A DNA stretch of 64,000 bases from Pseudanabaena sp. Salubria-1 (lineage in GTDB: Bacteria > Cyanobacteriota > Cyanobacteriia > Pseudanabaenales > Pseudanabaenaceae). The notes beneath the pieces were generated by a model that worked only from the letters and a program-made list of their open reading frames with translations, did not search any database and was not told where the DNA came from. This document shows, piece by piece, positions 19,140 through 27,961 of this stretch. The translations under genes were made by a program, and so were the position numbers. The stretch lies in the NCBI GenBank assembly GCA_023336205.1, contig JALQCR010000037.1:1-64000 (forward strand), given 5' to 3'. Position 1 is the first letter of the stretch, and each line of letters begins with the position of its first letter.

Positions 19140-20755
19140 ATGCAAAGAGCGAAGTTTATGTTTAGCAAACTGGGAATTTGGCTAGGGGCGATCGCCTTGA
19201 TCGCTGGGTTATTGCTCCATCAGAGCTTTTATCCCCATAATATCGCCACCGAAACAATTAACCTAAAACGCGATCGAGATCGCCCCCTTGTAGGCAGATT
19301 GTATATCCCCGACCAAACAAAAACTCCCTATCCCACGATCATTCTCTGGCATGGCGTTAGCTCTTCTAAAGAAATGATGGAGCCACTTGCTATAGAACTA
19401 GCCCGCCAAGGTATTGCTGCCATAGCCTTTGATGCTGGCGGATTTGGAGAATCCTATGCCAGACCATTTAGCTCAGAAGAAAATCTCAAGGATGCGAGTG
19501 TGGTATTTGATTATGTAAATCAACATCCCGAACGCTTTGACCGATTACATTTGGGTATGGGCGGTCATTCCATGGGAGCCGCCACGGCGATCGCCTTTGG
19601 TTCTGAAACAGCAAGTTCCAAGCAAATCCGCGTTACCATCGCTCTCGGTATGAGTGCGGAGATTAGCCGCACCAGCCTGCTAATCTTTTGATGGGTATTG
19701 GATTGTACGAAGAGCTGCATAGTCCCGCAGCCATGCGCGAAACTTTACTACAGGGAACTGGTGAAGCAACTCAGGAATTTCAACTCAAGGGGGATTTTCA
19801 AAATGGCTCAGCTAGAAAACTGGTCATTTCAAGTACCTCTAACCATTTGATTGAGCCTTTTGACCCTGCATTAATTCAAGAAGCTGTTGTTTGGGCTGTG
19901 AAAGCCTTTGGTTTACCTGAAAGGTCGGTAATTCTGACAAGTCCCTTTGTCATGTGGGGATGGTTTCTGATCTTAAACGGTTCGCTTTTAACTATTGGTT
20001 ATGGTCTACGTGAGCTTAATTTCTTAGGGACAAAATTGCGCTTAGTAACGGTGGGGATAGTGGCAATCGCTGCGATTTTCCTATGTTTAGGTATGATGGG
20101 AGCAATCCCTAGCAGAATGGCAACTAGTCTAGTCTTTCTAGTAGCGACAGTTTTGCCTATCAGTACCTATGCCATCAGTCAACCAAAGAAACTGACATCA
20201 TTTTTGCAACTGTGCGGACTTTATGTTAGTGCTATCCTCATAGCCTACGCGAGCGTCTCCCTTGTCATGCGTTGGCAAGAGTTGTTGACCCATCCTGCAT
20301 ATTTATTAGGTTTACCGCAGTTCCTTGTTCAACTTCCTGTGGCAATGATTTATTCGAGGGTTCAAGAATTGAATGCGGCTATATTTCCTGTCTACAGCAA
20401 TGGACTTGTTCCTAGTTGGCAGCTTTCCCTTCTCTTTTTGCCCGAACTGATTTATCCCAGTGTGATTTTAAGCGTTGGGACTAGAGCGGCTACATGGTTG
20501 GTCAGATGGCTGCGCCAACCACTAAAACTAACACAAGTAGATCGTCCCAGTAAGAAATCTCTGCAATTGCTAGGCGGACTCAGTTTAGTTTTAGCGATCG
20601 TTCTCATTCAACAGGCAAGAATGGGAACTGTCTCTATGGAATATGCGATCATTGCCATAAGTCTACTCGCTCGGATGGCTTTATTCCCTGCTCTACTAGT
20701 TATCTTGATTGTGCGATCACCTCAATTTCAAGCATTAGAAAAACGATGCTTTTAG
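19140..20755 (+). pseudogene. Alpha/beta-hydrolase fused to a multi-pass membrane domain, frameshifted
   Basis: The first part (from ATG 19140, MQRAKFMFSKLGIWLGAIAL; an upstream TTG at 19077 is less likely) has a signal anchor and the hydrolase fold: LWHGVSSSKEMM, FDAGGFGES and nucleophile elbow GMGGHSMGAATAIAFG. It ends at a stop at 19689-19691. The continuation is in another frame: reading the other phase gives SPANLLMGIGLYEELHSP and then the catalytic-His region VISSTSNHLIEP and about seven membrane segments to 20755. A single missing base near 19676, in ACCAGCCTGCT, explains the break. It is either a real frameshift or a sequencing error. If corrected, it is one hydrolase-membrane protein of about 538 residues with unknown substrate. 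Confidence 0.75.
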
Positions 20756-20760
20756 GGGTA

Positions 20761-20915
20761 GCTACAGGATGCGTGTAAAAACCTGCAAGATAACCTTAAA
20801 AGCTATACAGGGAGTAGATTTAAAAAATATAATTTCTTGGTTTTTTGGGCGAAAAGCAAACGATAGAATGCGCGTTTAAGACTGATCTTGCAGGTTTTTA
20901 CGCGTATCCTGTAGC
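20761..20915. repeat. 155-bp MITE-like inverted-repeat element
   Basis: The 31-bp arms at 20761-20791 and 20885-20915 are inverted repeats of each other with two mismatches. They start GCTACAGGAT and end CCTGCAAGAT on the inner side. The interior (93 bp) has no coding potential. It lies 6 bp after the hydrolase stop. The arms do not match the ends of any insertion sequence in the window, and no target duplication is evident. It is most likely a non-autonomous element mobilised by an IS elsewhere in the genome. As RNA it would fold into a long hairpin and could also end transcription. Confidence 0.65.
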
Positions 20916-20974
20916 AATCTCAATCAGAATCTTGCGGGCGGTGGGGTCAGTATTATTCGGCTGGCTTAGGACAC

Positions 20975-22612
20975 CTAGTGGGCCAAAGCACGCGCAACTG
21001 AAATGCACGTGAGCGGGTGGTACTGCCCGAAGTACATTGGCGGCACCACCAGCGACGGCTTGACGAAGTTTTTCACCGCCAGGATCGCACCCAACACGCT
21101 GTACTCTGTGGTGAAGACGATCCCGTCGGGAATCTCTACGAACTGCCCAAGGAGCGCGAAGTTCTTTGATCCCACCGGCACCACCGCAGGTCGGTCGCCT
21201 TGGGCTCTGCTGAGAAACTGGCTGTTGCAGTAGGGCAGCATGCAGGGGATACAGGTGGAGGTGTCGAGGATCTCGTGCTTTTCTTCCTCAATCTGGTCGA
21301 ACTGCAGGTGACCCAACAGTTCTTCCAGAATCTCGCGCCCGGTGCATTCAGCCATGGTCTTCTTCACGAACGTGCCGATGTGCTCACTCCCCAGCGCCGT
21401 CACCCAGATGACGCAGGTATCGCGGGGTTGGTCGGGGTACAGGGGCTGGCGGTAAGTGTGCAGGTGCAGGATCCACGGGGAGGCTGTGAGCGGCAGCGGG
21501 CTCTGGCGCCCCATCTGGCGCTCCACCAACCACTCGAACTTGCGCTCGAACAATCCGCCGCGAAAGGTCACGGTGAAAGTCATCATCGTGGACTGCGAGA
21601 TGTCGCGCAGGAACTGCTCAGGGCGGCCAAAGTCGGGTTGCTTGGCGGCGACCTTCTTCCACAGCGTCCAGGCTCCACCCAGGTGCTGGCTGCCGACGGC
21701 GGGCTTGTCCACCAGGCGATCATGGGCTCCGAACGAGGCGTTGCTGACCATGGAGCCGATGGCCAGGAAGACAAGATCAGTGTCGCGCACTGGGACGGAT
21801 GGCTTGGGCTTGCCGCTCCCGGTCTCGATGTGGATGCGCTCAATCCACCTCCCCTTGCCGCCAGCGTTCACCTTAAAATCTATGTCCGAGATTCGGCAGT
21901 TGTAGTGGATGTTCACGCCCTTCGTTTGCATGAAGCGCAGCGCGGGCAGGATAAAGGAATGGAAGTTGGTATAGCGGGTACGCTCCAGAGCGACCATCGT
22001 GTCCATGTTCGGCATCTCGTGAAAGAAGAGATGCATGTAGCGCTTCATTTCCACCGCTGAATGCCACGGCTGGAAGGCAAAAAGTGCCCGCCACATGTAC
22101 CAGTAATTGCTGGTGAAAAAGGCTGCTCCAAAGATGTCCGTGATCTTTGCACCGTCTGGAATCAAGAACTCGGGTGTGGCTAGAAGTTTTGCCATCTTCA
22201 ATTTATCAACCGTGTTCAGGCCCAGTTGGTATCCGGTGTCCTTTTCACCGTTCGCATGCAGAAGGCGAACAACCGTGTGAACTCGACATTCTTCGCGGTT
22301 CTTCTGATGGTCTTCCAGACACGATTCATCGTCGTTGTACGGAATGATGGACCACAGCTCTTTGGTGCAGGGATACACCTTGTCTTCAAACATGCGACTA
22401 CCCTGCATGACGTAGGCCGGCTGGCCGTTCACCATGACCTCGGAGGCATCACAGCTTCCTCCAACCAAATCCTTTGCACCCATTTGCTCGAAGATATGGA
22501 TGTCAGATGGATTGAAGTCCGCTTTCTGGATCAAATACATTGCAGCAGCAATGGAGCCCAAGCCAAGACCATTGAGATAAATATTGACCGAAGAATCTTC
22601 TTTATTTTGCAT
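20975..22612 (-). CDS. Oleate hydratase family protein (paralogue 2)
   Basis: This 545-residue FAD-dependent fatty-acid hydratase homologue belongs to the family formerly called myosin-cross-reactive antigen. The FAD motif is NGLGLGSIAAAMYL (residues 14-27), followed by FEQ, GGSCDAS and conserved blocks FFTSNYWYMWRALFAFQPWHS, AVEMKRYMHLFFHE and GQFVEIPDGIVFTTEYSV. It overlaps the upstream paralogue by 11 bases, so the two are co-transcribed. The GC-rich composition and lack of the GCGATCGC octamer contrast with its surroundings. Divergence from paralogue 1 is considerable, and its substrate may differ. Confidence 0.88.
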   Translation of the reverse strand: MQNKEDSSVNIYLNGLGLGSIAAAMYLIQKADFNPSDIHIFEQMGAKDLVGGSCDASEVMVNGQPAYVMQGSRMFEDKVYPCTKELWSIIPYNDDESCLEDHQKNREECRVHTVVRLLHANGEKDTGYQLGLNTVDKLKMAKLLATPEFLIPDGAKITDIFGAAFFTSNYWYMWRALFAFQPWHSAVEMKRYMHLFFHEMPNMDTMVALERTRYTNFHSFILPALRFMQTKGVNIHYNCRISDIDFKVNAGGKGRWIERIHIETGSGKPKPSVPVRDTDLVFLAIGSMVSNASFGAHDRLVDKPAVGSQHLGGAWTLWKKVAAKQPDFGRPEQFLRDISQSTMMTFTVTFRGGLFERKFEWLVERQMGRQSPLPLTASPWILHLHTYRQPLYPDQPRDTCVIWVTALGSEHIGTFVKKTMAECTGREILEELLGHLQFDQIEEEKHEILDTSTCIPCMLPYCNSQFLSRAQGDRPAVVPVGSKNFALLGQFVEIPDGIVFTTEYSVLGAILAVKNFVKPSLVVPPMYFGQYHPLTCISVARALAH

Positions 22613-24392
22613 TTTGGTGTACCTCGCCTCCGGCTAGCCCGAACTCCCGCAGCAGCAGACCGATTTGGGTTTCGTCGAGCTTGTTCATCAGCAGATTGCG
22701 CAGGAAGGCAGGTCCAGGGAGGTGGATCTCCTTGCCGTCTCGTAGGCTACCGATCGCGGAAAGGAGCATACGAATGTCGTAGGTGGAGTTAAATACTTCC
22801 GGCAAGCCGCGCTCGACGTTGAGCAGCGTATAGACAGCCTCCATCGGTGTTCGCACGGAATACTCGGTGGTGAAGATGCAGTCGCGCTCCTTGGATTCCG
22901 CGAACTGCCCGATGAAAGCGAAGTTGACTGCGCCTTCAGGTATTACATCCGGGCGATCACCAGCTTGGCGTGGCATGAAGAAGGCGGTCACATACGGCAT
23001 CATCACCGGCACGGTTATCGCACCCGTTGCTGCCAGCGCGGGGATGTCCTCGACTGGCACGCCCATGTGGTAGAGCCATTCCTGGGTGATCTCTTCGCCG
23101 CTACAGTCCTGCATCGCCTTCTTTACGTAGTCGCCGGGTTGCTCGACGAACAGCGCGTAAACCCAAACCACGATCTGATCCTTGGGCTGCTGCTTGAAGT
23201 GCGGCTGCCGGTTCACCGTCCAACTGAGCAGCCAGGATGAGTCCTTCGCGGTGACGATGCCGCCGGTCACCACCTTGCCGCTGAACGGATCACGCTTGGC
23301 GATCTTCTGGATGTACTTGGGGATGCGCTCATCAAGCGTCGTGACGGTAGCCGACTCCCATTTGGTCTCGGGGATGTGTGCGCCGAATACGTCAGGGTGC
23401 CCAAATCCCGAATCCTTTGCGGCGATACGCCGCCAAAGATCCCAGGCTGGTGCGGGACCTAGATTGAGATTCGCTGGTGTGTGGTGGTCACCGTTGTGGG
23501 AGTTCTCGGTGAGCGAGCCGATGGTGATGAACAACAAGTCGTCTGAGCCTAGATCAACGCCGCCTTCCACGCCATCCCTACGCCAGTGGAGGCGGGTCGC
23601 CTGTTTGCGTCCGGGTGCAATGTCGAAATTAACATCGGTCACCTCGGTCTCGTATTGGAACACCACGCCATGTTCGGTCAGCCACTTGACCAGCGGCAGC
23701 ACCAGCGACTCATACTGGTTATACTTGGTGAACTTCAGCGTGGAGAAGTCCGGCATCCCTTTGATTTGGTGGAGGAAACGGTGCAGGTAAAGCTTCATCT
23801 CCAGCGCCGAGTGCCACTCCTCGAAGGCAAACATCGTGCGCCAGTAGAGCCAGAAATTACTACTGAGGAACTCCTCCCCGAACACCTCGGTGATGCGCTT
23901 GTTCTCCATCTCTTCGCGGGTGGACATGAAGAACTTGACGATCTCCTTCTGCGCCTGCTCGCTGAGCGTGAACAGACCATCGGTATGCGCGTCCTCGCCG
24001 CGATTCACAGTAGCGCGCTGCAAAGAGGAGTTCGGATCGTCCTTGTCGAGCCAATAGAACTCGTCGAGTACGCTAGCACCGTCGATTTCCAGCGACGGAA
24101 TCGAGCGGAATAGATCCCACAGGCACTCGAAGTGAGTTTCCATCTCGCGACCGCCGCGGATTACAAAGCCTTTTTGCGGATCCTTGATGCCGTCCAGAGC
24201 GCCACCGGGCAATGGCTGCTGCTCCAAGATGGTGATTTGATTGCCCGGCATCTGACCGTCGCGGATCAGGAATGCCGCACCCGCCAGTGCCGCCAAGCCC
24301 GAGCCGACAAACCAGGCAGTCTTGTTCTCCACACCCTTGGGTTTACGCGGGCGGGCAAAGGCTTCGTAGTTGCCGCTGCTGTAGTACATCAT
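22602..24392 (-). CDS. ohyA: Oleate hydratase (paralogue 1)
   Basis: Oleate hydratase adds water across the cis-9 double bond of unsaturated fatty acids, giving 10-hydroxy acids, with FAD as structural cofactor. The 596-residue protein has the FAD-binding GSGLAALAGAAFL (residue 30 on), ILEQQPLPGGALDG, RGGREMETHFECLWDLF, SSNFWLYWRTMFAFEEWHSA, and the C-terminal AESKERDCIFTTEYSVRTPM. Full length is normal for the family. It is the first gene of a two-gene operon, with a promoter expected in 24393-24490. GC content is visibly higher than neighbouring genes, supporting horizontal acquisition. Confidence 0.93.
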   Translation of the reverse strand: MMYYSSGNYEAFARPRKPKGVENKTAWFVGSGLAALAGAAFLIRDGQMPGNQITILEQQPLPGGALDGIKDPQKGFVIRGGREMETHFECLWDLFRSIPSLEIDGASVLDEFYWLDKDDPNSSLQRATVNRGEDAHTDGLFTLSEQAQKEIVKFFMSTREEMENKRITEVFGEEFLSSNFWLYWRTMFAFEEWHSALEMKLYLHRFLHQIKGMPDFSTLKFTKYNQYESLVLPLVKWLTEHGVVFQYETEVTDVNFDIAPGRKQATRLHWRRDGVEGGVDLGSDDLLFITIGSLTENSHNGDHHTPANLNLGPAPAWDLWRRIAAKDSGFGHPDVFGAHIPETKWESATVTTLDERIPKYIQKIAKRDPFSGKVVTGGIVTAKDSSWLLSWTVNRQPHFKQQPKDQIVVWVYALFVEQPGDYVKKAMQDCSGEEITQEWLYHMGVPVEDIPALAATGAITVPVMMPYVTAFFMPRQAGDRPDVIPEGAVNFAFIGQFAESKERDCIFTTEYSVRTPMEAVYTLLNVERGLPEVFNSTYDIRMLLSAIGSLRDGKEIHLPGPAFLRNLLMNKLDETQIGLLLREFGLAGGEVHQNAK

Positions 24393-24727
24393 GTTCTCCT
24401 TTTGTTTACCTAGCGGCTCAAATCAGCGGCTGCCAGGGACTCAAACTCAGCACCAGCAGAATTCTTCAGTCCGATGTACTAGGCTTGTTAGCCTGTTGCA
24501 ACTCATCTCGACAGCCGATAACCTCTACAACGGTGTCAAAGCTAAGTTTGATTACTTGTTTGAGTTGATGAATTACGATACAAAACGTAACGATCAACGA
24601 CTTAATGCTGCAATCTAAATGCAAGATGCAGTGGTATGAGGATGAAGCACAACCCCTAGATTTCTCAACTATTTGCTTTATCTACCGCTATTTTCGAGGA
24701 TCTTTCGGTGACTCAAAAAACATTGTG
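24393..24727. other. Gap between oleate hydratase operon and attC-like site
   Basis: About 335 bp. The part next to 24392 should hold the oleate hydratase promoter. A plus-strand frame ending at 24618 (LLQLISTADNLYNGVKAKFD...) reads like the 3' end of a real gene but has no recognisable beginning, so it is at most a remnant. A possible attC half-site core (GTTAGCC) lies at 24487-24493. On the minus strand an ATG just after the attC site opens only an 11-residue frame (MFFESPKDPRK). Confidence 0.35.
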
Positions 24728-24814
24728 GGCTAACGACTGAGCTGAGCGGCAGTAGATAACTTTCGCTATCAATCAAAATATCGCAATCTTGGTCGCTCCA
24801 GTGATGTGTTATGC
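24728..24814 (-). repeat. attC-like recombination site 1
   Basis: This 87-bp imperfect palindrome is read on the minus strand. It begins GCATAAC (24814-24808) and ends GTTAGCC (24734-24728), the outer core pattern of integron attC sites. The inner arms pair (CTGGAGCG against CGCTCAG) but one arm carries one extra G, as expected of the extrahelical base that guides strand choice. The TAA stop of the upstream membrane-protein gene lies inside GCATAAC, a common arrangement in cassettes. A second site of identical length lies at 27875-27961. Confidence 0.6.
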
Positions 24815-24834
24815 ATCGATCTCAATAAACTTTC

Positions 24835-25854
24835 CGCTCATGTAGGTAAATAGGTGGAAGGAGGAAAAAGAAGACGACGCAGGAAGTCAAAATCAATCCA
24901 ACGTAGATTGTAAGCCCACTCGAACATGGCTACATACAGATACAAATACTTCTTGTGAATACCTCGAAAGGGACGCAGAAAATTGCGTAAACCAACCCAA
25001 ATGCCCTCCATAGTATTGCAATGAACCTCACAAAAACCATCTTGATCTTCATCGCGGGCATACTCGCGCTGAGAGTGACAAACGGTTTGACGCTCACGAC
25101 CAGAAGCAGGTATGCGATTATAAGCATCGGATTCATCGGTATAGACTGTCGTGGTCGGTAAGGTCGTTACCTCTACCTGCGGTTGAATCGTGATTTGTTG
25201 AGTATTGTCACAGACCTTCATGCGGATCTGACCACTGTTGCGCCCAACAGTACCGACAATGGGTGGACGGTCATTTGCCATGGTTCCCTTGCCTTTGCGT
25301 TGATTCCCGCGTTGTCTTGGTGGGTCTGCTATTGGATCTTTTTTTTTGCTCCCTTTTCTCCTGCATTCTGAAACATCTCGTCCATCTCGGCTTCAGCATC
25401 GGGCAGATTACCATTAATCAAATGGGCAAATCCTCGACGTTGGATGCGATGCCGCCAAGACAATAATGTCCCATAGTCGAGTCCTAGTTCCTCGGCTATG
25501 TGTTGGGTCGTTTGTCCTTGTAAGAATCCACGCAATATCAGCACGATCTGACCACAGGTGTAATGGCTTCCTGATAAGTCTGTTCCTGTAAAAATGTGAA
25601 ACACTTTCCCACATTCCCGACACTTATATTTGACGATTGGTGTACGTTGGCGATCGTGTGGCGCTTGTCCTGCTGGTATTGCGTGTCCACTTGGACAATG
25701 CAAACCCTTTGGATGCAGGATCTTTAATAACCATTCATAGCACGCTTGTTCATCTAACAATTCGGTCAGGGGAAATTTGATCATGGCATCTCTATCGATT
25801 TATGAAAATGACTTCCTCCTATTTTGCCATTTCACCTACTTCCCCATATGAGCG
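24835..25854 (-). mobile_element. IS1595-family insertion sequence, copy A
   Basis: The element is 1020 bp. Its ends are related inverted repeats beginning CGCTCATRTRGG..A(A/G)TAGGTG. A perfect 8-bp target duplication AAACTTTC flanks it at 24827-24834 and 25855-25862. It carries a transposase gene broken by a single phase change at an A9 run. It is nearly identical to copy B (32698-33709), which lies in the opposite orientation about 7 kb away. Confidence 0.92.
24838..25784 (-). pseudogene. IS1595-family transposase in two phases (possible programmed frameshift)
   Basis: The first frame (25784-25329) encodes the N-terminal zinc-ribbon-containing part: GLHCPSGH, KYKCRECGKVF, TCGQIVLILRGFLQGQTT, AEMDEMFQNAGEKGAKKK. 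It then hits a stop just after a run of nine A residues. The second frame continues as DPIADPPRQRGNQRKGKGT, then MANDRPPIVGTVGRNSGQ, YTDESDAYN and HCNTMEGIWVGLRNFLRPF, the DDE-type catalytic half. The break sits on A-AAA-AAG, a classical slippery heptamer. A -1 shift there joins the halves in frame as KKKDPIADPP. So the gene may still give full-length protein. Confidence 0.7.
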
Positions 25855-26282
25855 AAACTTTCTAATTGTATCTGCAAACTCGCTTATCAATTGGAAGTCG
25901 GTATTTCGGTATTGCAAAAAAACATCTTTTGGAATTTCTGGAACCATTTCTAGCCTTAGAGAAATATAGAATACATCGGGAGGGTCAGAAGTTACAGATT
26001 CATGTCCAGTAAATTTAGCTCTGTTTACGATCACTTCTTTGATATGAGATATGGGATATTCCTTGTTATATGAACCTCTCCATCCTCTTCCAGTAATTCT
26101 AAAAGTAGCTGCTTCTTTATCAAAGATATAGGAATCATCTTGATTATTTATCCCAGTAAAGCCGAAAACTAAACCAATTAAAATAGATAGACCTGCCAAG
26201 ATTTTCATGAAAGAGTTTAGATTCTGTGCAGAAGTAAGATCGTAGTCAGGGTTTGTTCTGAAATCCGCACCTAACATTAATA

Positions 26283-27702
26283 GTAATAGCTCAACGTAGG
26301 AAAATTGACAAAAAGGCAAAAGCTGATAAATTAAAGAAATGAAGGAACTACCCAACCTAAAAGACTTAACAGACGAGGCAAAAGAAGCCTTGATAGTTAA
26401 GCTATGGGAAGAACTACAAAAACTACAGAAACAGCTAGAAAAGAAACCAAAGAAGACCTCAAAGAACTCAAGTTTGCCACCAGCCAAGGGATTTAAAACC
26501 GAGATCAATAATCCAGAAGAAACAGAAGGCAAACGAGCAGGAAGCATAGGTAGAGATGGAGGAGGTCGTCACCTGAGTGAAAATCCAGACCAAACAATCA
26601 AAGCAACCGTGAAAAGTTGCACAGAATGCGGGAAAGAGATTAGCGAGTCAATACAAGTATTACTGGAAAGATACGACAAGATCGACATACCACCAATCAA
26701 GCCAATCGTGACCAGAATCGAAAGGTATGGATGCAAGTGTGAGCGTTGCGGACAGGAACAAATCGCAGCAGTACCCGTAGGACTTGAAGTAGGAAGTCCC
26801 TTTGGAGATAGAATAGCTGCCCTAGTGACAACGATGAGATATAGTCACGGGATAAGCTATGGAAGAATGCAGCAAATGCTGAGTGAAGTGTTTGGCTTAG
26901 AGATATCAGAAGGAGGTATCGCCAATCTCTTAACAAGGGTGAAAGGACAACTAGAGTCGGAGGTGACAGGAATACTCCAAGCCCTAAAAACATCTCGTCT
27001 AGTATGCAGTGACGAAACCAGTGCAAGGGTAAACGGTAAAAATCAATGGGAATGGGTATTCCAGAACGAACAAGTATGTTTTCATATCATCCGACCTTCT
27101 AGAGGCGCAGATGTCATCGCCGAAGTAATGGCAGAGCATCAACCAGAGGTGTGGGTATCAGATTTGTTTAGCGCCCAAAAGACCAATCCAGCGACAGAAT
27201 GGCAAGTTTGTCTTGCCCATCAACTCAGAGATTGTCAGTATGGAATTGATGCAGGAGACCAGATTTTCTCTGGCAGGATGAAAAAGCTACTACTGCGAGC
27301 TTTGGTGTTGCGAAGGCGATGGTCGGATTTAGCTGACTCTACTCGTTATCAATATCGATGTCGATTGTATCGAGACCTAGACAATATTTTAGCTCTGTTA
27401 CCAACTCAAGAAGATGGACTTAGATTACAGAAGCGTTATCGAGAATTACGAGAAAACTTATTTCTGTTTTTGGATGACCACACCATCCCACCAACCAATA
27501 ACTCTAGCGAACAGGCTTTGCGTTGGAGTGTCATTTTTAGAAAAGTTACGAATGGGTTTCGCTCTAATTGGGGGCGTGATTTATTTGCGGCTGTTCGTTC
27601 GATTGTCAATACTGGAAAAAGACAAGGCTTTTCCGCTTTTGAGTCCATTCTCATCGCTTTGAATCCTCTCAAATCTTTGTTTGCTATAGGTTGAGCAATT
27701 AC
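26283..27702 (+). mobile_element. IS66-family insertion sequence
   Basis: The element is 1420 bp, with ends beginning GTAATAGCTCAAC (26283) and, inverted, GTAATTGCTCAAC (27702). GTAA-type ends and an 8-bp duplication are characteristic of IS66. The duplication CATTAATA is perfect at 26275-26282 and 27703-27710. The element carries only the tnpC-type transposase and no tnpA/tnpB, as in the short IS66 subgroup. It interrupts the cassette membrane-protein gene in the opposite orientation. Confidence 0.92.
26339..27694 (+). CDS. IS66-family transposase (TnpC-type)
   Basis: This 451-residue transposase has an N-terminal coiled coil (ALIVKLWEELQKLQKQLEKK), a Ser/Pro-rich linker (SKNSSLPPAKGFK), a zinc-binding CTECGKEI ... 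CKCERCGQEQ region, and the catalytic core with CSDETSARVNGKNQWEWVFQ, WVSDLFSAQ, CLAHQLRDCQY and the terminal Glu region PTNNSSEQALRW. The gene is intact and fills the element. Confidence 0.92.
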   Translation: MKELPNLKDLTDEAKEALIVKLWEELQKLQKQLEKKPKKTSKNSSLPPAKGFKTEINNPEETEGKRAGSIGRDGGGRHLSENPDQTIKATVKSCTECGKEISESIQVLLERYDKIDIPPIKPIVTRIERYGCKCERCGQEQIAAVPVGLEVGSPFGDRIAALVTTMRYSHGISYGRMQQMLSEVFGLEISEGGIANLLTRVKGQLESEVTGILQALKTSRLVCSDETSARVNGKNQWEWVFQNEQVCFHIIRPSRGADVIAEVMAEHQPEVWVSDLFSAQKTNPATEWQVCLAHQLRDCQYGIDAGDQIFSGRMKKLLLRALVLRRRWSDLADSTRYQYRCRLYRDLDNILALLPTQEDGLRLQKRYRELRENLFLFLDDHTIPPTNNSSEQALRWSVIFRKVTNGFRSNWGRDLFAAVRSIVNTGKRQGFSAFESILIALNPLKSLFAIG

Positions 27703-27874
27703 CATTAATAGTCCAACAAATACTAAACTACCTCCTATCTGAAGTCCGATATATAGAAACTGATTTTCGTCAAGCTTAAGGATCAGCGTTGTTTCGGTAT
27801 GCTCAATAACTTGCATATGCAAATATCTAACTTGAGATGGCAACTCTTTTTGAAAATGACTTAACTCCTCTGGA

Positions 27875-27961
27875 GTATAACGGTTGAATTGAGCGGCTGA
27901 GATAGCTTTCGCCTATCACTAAAAATATCATTTTTTAGTCCGCTCCAATGATTTGTTATCT
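27875..27961 (-). repeat. attC-like recombination site 2
   Basis: This 87-bp imperfect palindrome is exactly the length of attC-like site 1 and lies in the same orientation. On the minus strand it begins AGATAAC (27961-27955) and ends GTTATAC (27881-27875). The inner arms are ATTGGAGCGG and CCGCTCAAT, again with one unpaired extra G on the same arm. The centre shares GATA-x-C-x-TTTCGC-(C)TATC with site 1. It marks the 5' boundary of the interrupted membrane-protein cassette. Confidence 0.6.

Larger units (their letters stand above)
24809..27843 (-). pseudogene. Cassette-borne small membrane protein gene, interrupted by two IS elements
   Basis: Three exon-like pieces remain: 27843-27703, 26274-25855 and 24826-24809. 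Removing the IS66 element with one CATTAATA copy, and the IS1595 element with one AAACTTTC copy, gives a continuous frame of about 192 residues: ...SLVFVGLLM-LGADFRTNPDYDL... and ...EFADTIRKF-IEIDA-stop. The product has two membrane segments (FLYIGLQIGGSLVFVGLLML and MKILAGLSILIGLVFGF) followed by a soluble beta-rich domain. The family is not recognised. The start is either TTG 27843 or ATG 27816. It lies between two attC-like sites and its stop codon overlaps one of them, so it looks like an integron cassette gene that is now dead. Confidence 0.8.

Noticed and set aside
21200..22060. 286-codon plus-strand open frame, and others at 22226-22792 and 23586-24113
   Set aside because: They lie antisense to the oleate hydratase genes. 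GC-rich DNA gives long chance frames, and their translations (Arg/Gly/His-rich, no family pattern) do not look like proteins.
24391..24618. 75-codon plus-strand frame upstream of the attC-like site
   Set aside because: Its end looks coding but there is no plausible start, and the first part overlaps the oleate hydratase promoter region. At most it is a gene remnant.
25819..26547. 242-codon minus-strand frame treated as a gene of its own
   Set aside because: Its first third is antisense IS66 sequence and its last residues are IS1595 sequence. Only the middle belongs to the interrupted cassette gene.
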